DNA of 22,157 bases from a virus, in IMG/VR virus record IMGVR_UViG_3300032322_000170, positions 1 through 22,157 of that record, one strand, 5' to 3'. The position numbers were made by a program, and so were the translations under genes. The notes under the pieces are model-generated. The model was given only the letters and a program-made list of their open reading frames with translations, searched no databases and was not told where the DNA came from. Below, in pieces: positions 12,311 through 18,922 of the stretch. The first letter of the stretch is position 1. Each line of letters opens with the position of its first letter.

Positions 12311-12535
12311 ATGGCAAGAGAAATCGTTACTTCCGAAAATCGTGAAGAATTCATGGAAAAAAAGCTCATGAAAGATAGAGCTAAGAAAATGGATACTGAA
12401 CAGTTTGAAAGAGCTAAAAAGCATCCTAAATTTGAAATGCTTAGAAGCAAATTAGGCCGAAAAGGTGCTATGGATGCCGTTCTTAAAGAGATGAATGATG
12501 CCCAAAAGCGTATGCCAACTACTAAGGAGCAATAA
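12311..12535 (+). CDS. Small charged protein between portal and scaffold, 74 aa
   Basis: Begins one base after the portal stop. Very rich in Lys, Glu and Met, helical throughout (MEKKLMKDRAKKMDTEQFERAKK), with no Cys and no hydrophobic span. Residues 5-19 (IVTSENREEFMEKKL) share a pattern with the next gene and with the scaffold-like protein. Its place in the head module suggests an assembly accessory, possibly a minor scaffold or portal-binding protein; this is inferred. Confidence 0.75.
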   Translation: MAREIVTSENREEFMEKKLMKDRAKKMDTEQFERAKKHPKFEMLRSKLGRKGAMDAVLKEMNDAQKRMPTTKEQ

Positions 12536-12705
12536 TGGCTACAGTAATCGGAGCGAATAGAGAAGAATTTATCCTGCGTGAAATGGCACGAAGGGCTGGC
12601 AAGAAATATGAGCCTGATGCGCCTAAAAGTATTTATGACGGAATGTCAGCAGAGGAGCTAAAAAAGCACCAAGATGAGATTAAGTCATTATTAGAAGATA
12701 ATTGA
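12535..12705 (+). CDS. Small protein sharing a motif with its neighbours, 56 aa
   Basis: The ATG shares a base with the preceding stop (TAATG), and AAGGAG lies seven or eight bases upstream. Residues 3-17 (TVIGANREEFILREM) line up with residues 5-19 of the gene before and 13-27 of the scaffold-like protein without gaps. The rest (ARRAGKKYEPDAPKS, then SAEELKKHQDEIKSLLEDN) ends in an amphipathic helix. Its stop overlaps the -35 of the promoter at 12702. No family recognised. Confidence 0.7.
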   Translation: MATVIGANREEFILREMARRAGKKYEPDAPKSIYDGMSAEELKKHQDEIKSLLEDN

Positions 12706-12730
12706 CAAATAAATAATTTAGTATTTTAAT
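12702..12730 (+). promoter_or_regulatory. Probable promoter for scaffold and coat genes
   Basis: TTGACA (12702-12707), a 17-base A/T-rich spacer, then TTTAAT (12725-12730). The -35 is part of ATTGACAAATA, which also occurs just upstream of the portal gene at 10200-10210. It would boost expression of the scaffold and coat genes over the packaging genes. Confidence 0.6.
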
Positions 12731-12760
12731 CGGTAGTAATAACTAGGAGCTTGAGAAATC

Positions 12761-13687
12761 ATGGCCGAAGTCAATGAAGTAAGAGAAGCAAGTAATGTAG
12801 TAACAAGCGGTAATGCGGCAGAATTTTATGCAGAAAGATTAGGTTTAGCGGATTCTCCTGAAGAAACTGCGGCTGAAACAGTAGATGTTCCTGTAGAGGA
12901 AAACGCTGAATCAGAGCCAGGGACTGAGGAATCTTCGAGTGAACCGAAGGCAGAGGATGCAGCAGAGGAAGCAGAAAAGCCGAAAGACAAGTTAGAAAAG
13001 CGGTTCTCTAAAGTAACCAAAAGGGCGCAGGAAGCTGAAGCCAAAGCGGAACAACTAGAGGCTCGTTTAAGGGAATTAGAAGCAAAGGCAAATCCTCAAC
13101 CTATAGCCCAAACAGCTAATGTTGATGACAAGCCCCAGGCAAGCCAGTTTAATGATGCTTTTGAATATGCAGAAGCATTAGCGGAATGGAGTGCTGAAAA
13201 GGCATTAAGAGATAGAGATATTGTCGAAGCACAGCGTAAAGCTGATGAAGAACGCAATAAAGTTATTGAGAATTGGAATAAAAAAGTTGAAAAGGCAAAG
13301 AGTTCTATGCCTGATTTTGATGAAATTGTAGCTAGTAGCACTACTGTAGTTTCAGATGCTGTTAGAGATGCAATTATTGAGTCAGATGTTGGAGCGCAAA
13401 TCCTTTACCACTTAGCTTCCGATGATGAATATGCTGAATCTTTGTCAAAAATGCCAGCTATTAAGGCTCTTAAAGAAATTGGTCGTTTGGAAGCTCGATT
13501 TGAGGCTGATAAAGAAAAGCCTGAAGTTAAAGCGAAAACTGTTACTCAAAGTAAAGCACCAGCACCTATTAGCCCATTAAAAGGCGGTAAATCTGCTGGA
13601 GCAGATGTTCTTGTAGACACTAATGGTGAATTCTACGGATCGTATGCCCAATGGAAAGCCGCACGATTGGCTAATCGGATACGCTGA
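12761..13687 (+). CDS. Scaffold-like protein of the P22-type head module
   Basis: 308 aa, close to the 303 of P22 gp8. The order is as expected for an internal scaffold: an acidic, disordered N-terminal third rich in Glu, Ala and Pro (about 30-80), a long coiled coil (85-115, KRAQEAEAKAEQLEARLREL), more helices, and a basic C-terminal tip (YAQWKAARLANRIR) like the coat-binding end of P22 scaffold. It sits between portal and coat, in the P22 order. Residues 13-27 (VVTSGNAAEFYAERL) share the motif of the two small upstream proteins. Assignment by layout and position; sequence identity to gp8 is not claimed. Confidence 0.85.
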   Translation: MAEVNEVREASNVVTSGNAAEFYAERLGLADSPEETAAETVDVPVEENAESEPGTEESSSEPKAEDAAEEAEKPKDKLEKRFSKVTKRAQEAEAKAEQLEARLRELEAKANPQPIAQTANVDDKPQASQFNDAFEYAEALAEWSAEKALRDRDIVEAQRKADEERNKVIENWNKKVEKAKSSMPDFDEIVASSTTVVSDAVRDAIIESDVGAQILYHLASDDEYAESLSKMPAIKALKEIGRLEARFEADKEKPEVKAKTVTQSKAPAPISPLKGGKSAGADVLVDTNGEFYGSYAQWKAARLANRIR

Positions 13688-13716
13688 TAAACCTAATTTT
13701 TTTGGAGATTTAAATC

Positions 13717-14991
13717 ATGGCAAATACGCTATTAACTATCTCGAAAATCACCAACGAAGCGTTGATGGTTCTCGAAAACGAATTAACCTTTTCTTCCGAA
13801 GTAGATCGTAATTATGATGACCAATTTGCCGTAGTTGGCGCAAAAATTGGCGCAACAGTCAATGTCCGTAGACCTGGTCGTTTCATTGGTACTACTGGCC
13901 CAGCATTGAATGTTGAGGACCTGAACGAAACTTCAGTACCTGTAACTCTTTCTACACAGTTCCATGTGGATACACAATTCACCACTCAAGACCTAGCTCG
14001 GTCTTTGGATATGTTCTCTGATCGTATTCTGAAGCCAGCCGTAGCCGCTATTGCCAACAAAATTGACTTTGATGGTACGACTACAGCCGCTTTGAACACA
14101 GCTAACATTGTTGGTACTGCTGGTACGCCTCCAACTGGCCTCCTAACATACCTCAATGCCCAAGCTTTCTTGGACTCTGAAGGTGCGCCTAGAGATGGCC
14201 GCCGTAGCTGTATCGTTGAGCCATTCACATCAGCAACCATCGTAGACAGCTTGAAAGGTTTGTTTGTTCCAACAAGTCAAATCTCTAGCCAGTACACCAA
14301 AGGTTTGATGGGTCGTGACTCAGGCGGTATGAACTGGAAGCTTGACCAAAACATCGTGTCACAGACTTTTGGTAACTTCACAACTGCTACAGTAACTGCT
14401 TCTGTAAATACCACAACTGCAACTGGTTTCCTAACTTCAGGCTGGGCTTCTAGCTCTACCATCACTTTGACAGCCGCCAATACTGGTACTATCAACCTGA
14501 ACGCTGGTGACACATTTACCATTGCTGGTGTGTTTGCAGTAAACCCACAAAATCGTCAAGCTTACGGCACAAACAAACTGCGTTCATTCGTAGTTAAGTC
14601 TGCTGTTTCTGTCGCTTCAGGATCAAGCGTTTCTGTAACTGTATCTCCTGCCATTATTTCAGGCGGTCAGTTCCAAAATGTGTCGATTCCTACTACTAGC
14701 TCGACTGCTGCTGTTGCCTTCTTTGGTAGCCAGTACAACGCAAGCGGCAATGGTATTGTTAGCCCACAGAACATCGTTATGCACAAAAATGCATACACCT
14801 TGGCTATGGCTGACCTTGAGTTGCCTGAAGGTGTTCATTTTGCTGGTCGTGCAAGCGATAAGGAAATTGGTCTTTCGATGCGTGTTGTTCGCCAATACAC
14901 CATTAACAACGACAGTATTCCTACTCGAGTTGATGTGCTGTACGGCTGGGCCCCACTCTATCAAGAACTTGCTTGCCGAGTTGCGGCTTAA
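13717..14991 (+). CDS. Major capsid protein, P22 coat-like
   Basis: 424 aa, close to the 430 of P22 gp5. The N-terminal arm ALMVLENELTFSSEVDRNYDD (residues about 14-34) and the VNVRRPGRF strand (49-57) with HVDTQFTTQDLARSLD are typical of the P22 coat family with its HK97-type core. Residues about 215-345 (Thr/Ser-rich strands, then LNAGDTFTIAGVFAVNP) match the inserted I-domain that stabilises P22 coat monomers. A GGAG site lies upstream, and a strong terminator follows the stop. Likely the most abundant virion protein, and a plausible client for the phage GroES. Confidence 0.95.
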   Translation: MANTLLTISKITNEALMVLENELTFSSEVDRNYDDQFAVVGAKIGATVNVRRPGRFIGTTGPALNVEDLNETSVPVTLSTQFHVDTQFTTQDLARSLDMFSDRILKPAVAAIANKIDFDGTTTAALNTANIVGTAGTPPTGLLTYLNAQAFLDSEGAPRDGRRSCIVEPFTSATIVDSLKGLFVPTSQISSQYTKGLMGRDSGGMNWKLDQNIVSQTFGNFTTATVTASVNTTTATGFLTSGWASSSTITLTAANTGTINLNAGDTFTIAGVFAVNPQNRQAYGTNKLRSFVVKSAVSVASGSSVSVTVSPAIISGGQFQNVSIPTTSSTAAVAFFGSQYNASGNGIVSPQNIVMHKNAYTLAMADLELPEGVHFAGRASDKEIGLSMRVVRQYTINNDSIPTRVDVLYGWAPLYQELACRVAA

Positions 14992-14995
14992 TAAC

Positions 14996-15020
14996 GGAGG
15001 GGCGAAAGCCCTTCCTTTTT
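14996..15020 (+). terminator. Intrinsic terminator after the coat gene
   Basis: GGAGGGGC (14996-15003) pairs with GCCCTTCC (15008-15015), one G-T wobble, closed by a GAAA tetraloop and followed by five T. A strong, compact intrinsic terminator only 5 bases after the coat stop. Confidence 0.9.
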
Positions 15021-15043
15021 AACTTATTTAAAGGAATCTAATT

Positions 15044-15487
15044 ATGTCTAATCCAGGCCCAGCAGTAACCTCGTCAGCACATCCGTCAAATGTAACGACA
15101 AGCCAAACACTACGCTTGATCGCTACTATCAAAGATGTAAATGCTAACGCTATTGCAAGCTATAAAATGCCAGTAGTAAATAGCTCTGTATTTTTGCCAC
15201 AAAGCTTAATTGTTACTAACCTAAACAACGCTGGTGCGGCTGTAACGCCTACTGGTTTGGCTCTAGGCGTAGCAACCACTTCAGGCGGTTCAAGCCTATA
15301 TGGTGCTATTACTGCGGCTAACCTAGCTTCTGTTGTAGGCGTTTCTTTGGTTGCTCCTACTGCACAAACTACAGCAACTACTGTTGATAACCTATTCTTA
15401 AATGTAACTGCTCCACTAACTACTGCGGTAGCTGGTGCAACATTTGATGTTTATGTATATGGTTACGACTTTAGCGTATCAAACTAA
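15044..15487 (+). CDS. Putative virion protein, 147 aa
   Basis: AAAGGAA ribosome site. Thr-, Ala-, Val- and Ser-rich with alternating strands throughout, lacking Lys/Arg clusters, as is usual for beta-rich decoration or head-surface proteins. The position directly after the coat, between two terminators, suggests a capsid decoration protein expressed at its own level. There is no recognised domain; a host-interaction surface protein is another possibility. Function is inferred only. Confidence 0.8.
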   Translation: MSNPGPAVTSSAHPSNVTTSQTLRLIATIKDVNANAIASYKMPVVNSSVFLPQSLIVTNLNNAGAAVTPTGLALGVATTSGGSSLYGAITAANLASVVGVSLVAPTAQTTATTVDNLFLNVTAPLTTAVAGATFDVYVYGYDFSVSN

Positions 15488-15508
15488 TACCCTGATGTAA
15501 AAAGAAAG

Positions 15509-15538
15509 AAGCCATGCCCAAAAAGCGTGGCTTTTTTT
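15509..15538 (+). terminator. Intrinsic terminator
   Basis: AAGCCATGC (15509-15517) pairs with GCGTGGCTT (15525-15533) around a 7-base loop (one G-T wobble), followed by a run of seven T at 15532-15538. It ends the putative decoration gene transcript. Confidence 0.9.
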
Positions 15539-15549
15539 CTTAAACAACC

Positions 15550-15555
15550 TATAAT
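15550..15555 (+). promoter_or_regulatory. Perfect -10 hexamer before a virion gene
   Basis: TATAAT at 15550-15555, 12 bases beyond the terminator T-run and 28 before the next ATG. No good -35 lies at the proper distance (GTGGCT, inside the terminator stem), so a promoter here would be weak or need an activator. Confidence 0.35.
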
Positions 15556-15582
15556 GATTTAACCTTATTCAAAGGAAAAAAT

Positions 15583-16164
15583 ATGAGCAATTCAATCGCA
15601 ACTGGTGTAGCTTATGCCGATCCAGCCATTGTTGGTTATAGCATTGGAACTTCAGGCAATTATCAGCAAGTTACCACTTCAAGCAATGTTAATTCTGAAT
15701 ATGTAGCTACTTCTGCCACTAATGGTGATACTCGCTTAACTTACAGCCGTCTTAAATTTACAGGCGCAGGATCAGGCGAAACTATTCGTGCTTACGCTTC
15801 TATTACTGTAGCTTCTTCTGCTGTTGCTGGAACAATCAATGGAGCGCATATTAGCGTTGGTGTTGATGGTGGTTCAGTATCAGGTGCGGCTAATGCTATT
15901 CGTGCAACTTTAGGCGCAACTACAGCGGCTCCTGGTGGTACTTTAGCGGCCATTCAAGTTGATACAGACTTTGCTTCAGGTGTTACATTGCCAGGTTCAG
16001 CTTCTTGGATTCGATTTACTGAAAGCGGAACTGCAAAAATGACCAATTTGTTCAATATTCCTGCCGCAATGTTTGTTACAAGCACAGCTACTATTGCTAA
16101 AACAATTAAAGTTGTAGCTAGTGATGGCACTCCTTATTACATCATGTGCGCTTCTGCGGCATGA
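15583..16164 (+). CDS. Putative virion surface protein, 193 aa
   Basis: AAAGGA ribosome site. Beta-rich, low in charged residues, with repeated short strands (GETIRAYASITVASSAV, then GAHISVGVDGGSVSGAANAIRATLG). It looks like a jelly-roll or Ig-like phage structural protein. I have a sense of similar proteins in uncultured phages after coat genes, without known function. It starts a new transcription unit behind a terminator, and its last bases overlap the next gene (ATGA). Confidence 0.8.
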   Translation: MSNSIATGVAYADPAIVGYSIGTSGNYQQVTTSSNVNSEYVATSATNGDTRLTYSRLKFTGAGSGETIRAYASITVASSAVAGTINGAHISVGVDGGSVSGAANAIRATLGATTAAPGGTLAAIQVDTDFASGVTLPGSASWIRFTESGTAKMTNLFNIPAAMFVTSTATIAKTIKVVASDGTPYYIMCASAA

Positions 16165-16310
16165 TAACTAAAGAGTTTTTAGAGGCTGAAATTACTGCCA
16201 TGCAGACTGAATTGAATAAGGCGCAAGTCTTTTTGGTTCAGACTGAGGCGGTAATTTCCGCTTATAAAATGCTATTAACAAAGTTTGACGAAGAAATAAC
16301 GAAGGAATAA
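16161..16310 (+). CDS. Short coiled-coil protein, 49 aa
   Basis: Starts by ATGA overlap with the preceding gene and ends two bases before the next ATG. All helical: ITKEFLEAEITAMQTELNK, then AQVFLVQTEAVISAYKMLL, with a heptad-like pattern of Leu, Ile, Met and Val, so probably a small coiled coil. Small proteins of this kind often sit between tail or surface genes in phages. Function unknown. No signal peptide or membrane segment is convincing. Confidence 0.7.
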   Translation: MITKEFLEAEITAMQTELNKAQVFLVQTEAVISAYKMLLTKFDEEITKE

Positions 16311-16312
16311 TT

Positions 16313-16642
16313 ATGTATAACTCAGCATTTGCACCATTTGGAGCAACTTATTTGGTTGGAACTTCACCAGTTCAAGTCATTACAAATAACAATATGTATC
16401 CTACTGGTTATCGTATTGTTAATTTGACAGCCAATCTTGTCCGTATTTCTTGGCAACCACAAGAGCCAAACAATGCAACAGTTACTCCTGTAGTGACTGC
16501 TCCCACGGCTGGTGTTCCATCTGCCAATACATTGGCTATTCCAGCTAACGGAGTTGGTGTATTTAGCAGTATTCCTCCTAATGCTTGGTTTATTGCTAGT
16601 GCGGCATCTGTTGAAATTACGCCAGGCGAAGGCATCAACTAA
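16313..16642 (+). CDS. Putative virion protein, 109 aa
   Basis: GAAGGA site. Beta-rich with YRIVNLTANLVRISWQPQ near the middle and a Pro/Ala/Thr-rich loop before NTLAIPANGVGVFSSIPP. The layout (strand, loop, IPANGVGVF, then NAWFIASAASVEITPGEG at the end) looks like a small all-beta domain of the kind used in phage heads and tails. No firm family. It is coupled to the genes around it in a run of structural-like genes. Confidence 0.8.
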   Translation: MYNSAFAPFGATYLVGTSPVQVITNNNMYPTGYRIVNLTANLVRISWQPQEPNNATVTPVVTAPTAGVPSANTLAIPANGVGVFSSIPPNAWFIASAASVEITPGEGIN

Positions 16643-16654
16643 TTAAGGTTTAAT

Positions 16655-18922
16655 ATGGCTAATCCAGCTAATTCTACTGTTCAGAATTTACTGCCTGTTC
16701 AGGCTTATTTTAGCGTTGATGGTGCTTTTCAGACTTTTATTGGTCAAGGAAAGCCATTCATTGCTACTATAAGTCCTGACCAATCAGGGCTTAATATTAC
16801 AAACAGCACCATAAATAGCACTACTATTGGTGCTATTACGCCTTCTACTGCGGTTTTTAGTAGCGGTCAAGTATTGGCTAATCCTGTAGGAAATACCGAT
16901 ATTGCTAATAAGCTGTATGTAGATTCTGTGGCATCAGGTCTTAGCTGGAAACAACCATTTCAAGTTGCAACAACAGTAAACCTTGCAAGTCGTTCAGGTT
17001 TTCCAATTATTGATGGTTATCAGACTGTTGCTGGCGATAGAATTCTTGTTAAAAACCAAGCCAATTCCGCACAAAATGGTATTTACATTGCTTCTAGCGG
17101 TACATGGGCCTATGCGCCTGATGGTGATAATTGGAATGAATACATTTCAGCCATTGGTTTTGTAGAATATGGTGGACAACTAGGATCTGCTTGGTATTGC
17201 TCTGCACAAAGTGGCGGCACTTTGGGTGTTACAGCAATGAATTGGTCTAATTTTAGTGTTGCTGGTACTTACTTTGCTGGCACAGGATTAACTTTATCTG
17301 CTTTTACATTTAGTATTACCAATACTGGTGTTGCGGCAAATACTTATGGTTCAGCAAGCTCTGTCCCTGTAATTGCTGTAAACGCACAAGGTCAAATTAC
17401 AAGCGCAACCAATACGACTATTGCCATTGCCAATACGCAAGTTTCAGGTCTTGGCACAATGTCTACGCAAGCGGCTAACAGCGTGGCAATTACTGGTGGC
17501 ACTATTAATGGCACAGCCATTGGTGGAACTACTGCTGCGGCTGTAACTGGTACTACTATTACTGCTGGCACTCAATTTACTGGCCCAGGCACAGGATTAA
17601 CAGGAACAGCTACAAGTTTAAATATTGGCGGTACTGCTGCAAATATTGCTGGTGGTGCTGCTGGTTCTTTGCCATACCAATCTGCTGCTAATACGACAAC
17701 ATTTTTAGCGGCTGGCACTAATGGTCAAGTATTAACTTTAGCTTCAGGAGTTCCTTCCTGGGCAACTCCAACAACAGGAACAGTTACTTCTGTTAGCGGT
17801 TCAGGCACAGTTTCAGGCATATCTTTAAGCGGCACAGTTACTTCTACAGGAAGCCTTACATTAGGCGGTACTTTAGATCTATCTAGTCCTCCTGCTATTG
17901 GTGGCACAACTGCTAATACCATTCGTGGAACTACGATTACAGCCACAACTGGTTTTGTAGGCACAAACTTTGATGCGGCAGGTTCAGGCGGTGGCTCATT
18001 AAGAACTAGCGGTGGATCTGCTTGCTTGCAATGGGGCGGTGGCGGTGGCGTAAATGTCACAATAGATGGCCCAATTAATATGAATGGTGCTAATTCAGCC
18101 ATTCAAATAAATCCAACAGGCACAGGCACAGTATCCATTGCTCCTGCTGGTGCATTAACTGTTAATCCAACAACAGCTTCCACAATGAATAATGTGGCTA
18201 TTGGTGGAACAACACCTTTGGCTGGAACATTTACTGATTTGCGTGTAAACAACACTATTTCATTAGCTGGGGCTACTGGTTCGGCAGGGCAAGTTTTAAC
18301 AAGTAATGGTGCTTCTGCTCCTACTTGGACAACAATTTCTGCTGGTTTAACAGTAACGGATGACACCACAACCAATGCAACTCGCTATTTAACCTTCACA
18401 AGCGCAACTAGTGGCACTATTTCTACAATCAATACTGGCTCTACAAAGCTTAGTATTAATCCTTCTACTGGTCTTTTAAGCCTTATTTCAGCTACTATGG
18501 CTGGAACTTCAAGTGCTTATGGCTTTAAAACACCAAACATTGCAGAGCCTTCAACTGTTTCTGCTACTGCTGCAACAGGCACAATTAACTATGATGTAAC
18601 AACTCAGTCAGTTTTGTATTACACAAGTAATGCTTCTGCTAACTGGACTGTTAATTTTAGAGGCTCAAGTGGTACTTCTTTAAATACTGTGATGGCTACA
18701 AACGACACTCTTTGTTTGTCTTTTGCAGTTACCCAGGGTGCTACTGCTTACTATAACTCTGTCATTCAAGTAGATGGCACTACATCAGGTGTTACTACCA
18801 AATGGCAAGGATCTGCTCCTACAAGCGGAAATGCTAGTTCTATTGATGTTTATAACTATGTAATCATAAAAACAGGGTCAGCTACTTTTACAGTATTGGC
18901 CTCACAAACTAAATTCGCTTAA
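16655..18922 (+). CDS. Long tail-fibre-like protein, 755 aa
   Basis: The N-terminal part (about residues 1-60) may be the virion-attachment end. Residues about 85-200 hold KLYVDSVASGLSWKQPFQVAT, DRILVKNQANSAQNGIYIA and a Trp-containing end, a domain I know from many phage tail fibres. The rest is Thr-, Gly- and Ser-rich with short repeating strands (GTINGTAIGGTTAAAVTGTTI and relatives), as in a trimeric beta-helix or shaft. The C-terminal 100 residues, with TNATRYLTFTSATSGT before them, look like a separate head domain. It probably binds the host surface or carries the next protein. The following gene starts directly at its stop. Confidence 0.88.
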   Translation: MANPANSTVQNLLPVQAYFSVDGAFQTFIGQGKPFIATISPDQSGLNITNSTINSTTIGAITPSTAVFSSGQVLANPVGNTDIANKLYVDSVASGLSWKQPFQVATTVNLASRSGFPIIDGYQTVAGDRILVKNQANSAQNGIYIASSGTWAYAPDGDNWNEYISAIGFVEYGGQLGSAWYCSAQSGGTLGVTAMNWSNFSVAGTYFAGTGLTLSAFTFSITNTGVAANTYGSASSVPVIAVNAQGQITSATNTTIAIANTQVSGLGTMSTQAANSVAITGGTINGTAIGGTTAAAVTGTTITAGTQFTGPGTGLTGTATSLNIGGTAANIAGGAAGSLPYQSAANTTTFLAAGTNGQVLTLASGVPSWATPTTGTVTSVSGSGTVSGISLSGTVTSTGSLTLGGTLDLSSPPAIGGTTANTIRGTTITATTGFVGTNFDAAGSGGGSLRTSGGSACLQWGGGGGVNVTIDGPINMNGANSAIQINPTGTGTVSIAPAGALTVNPTTASTMNNVAIGGTTPLAGTFTDLRVNNTISLAGATGSAGQVLTSNGASAPTWTTISAGLTVTDDTTTNATRYLTFTSATSGTISTINTGSTKLSINPSTGLLSLISATMAGTSSAYGFKTPNIAEPSTVSATAATGTINYDVTTQSVLYYTSNASANWTVNFRGSSGTSLNTVMATNDTLCLSFAVTQGATAYYNSVIQVDGTTSGVTTKWQGSAPTSGNASSIDVYNYVIIKTGSATFTVLASQTKFA

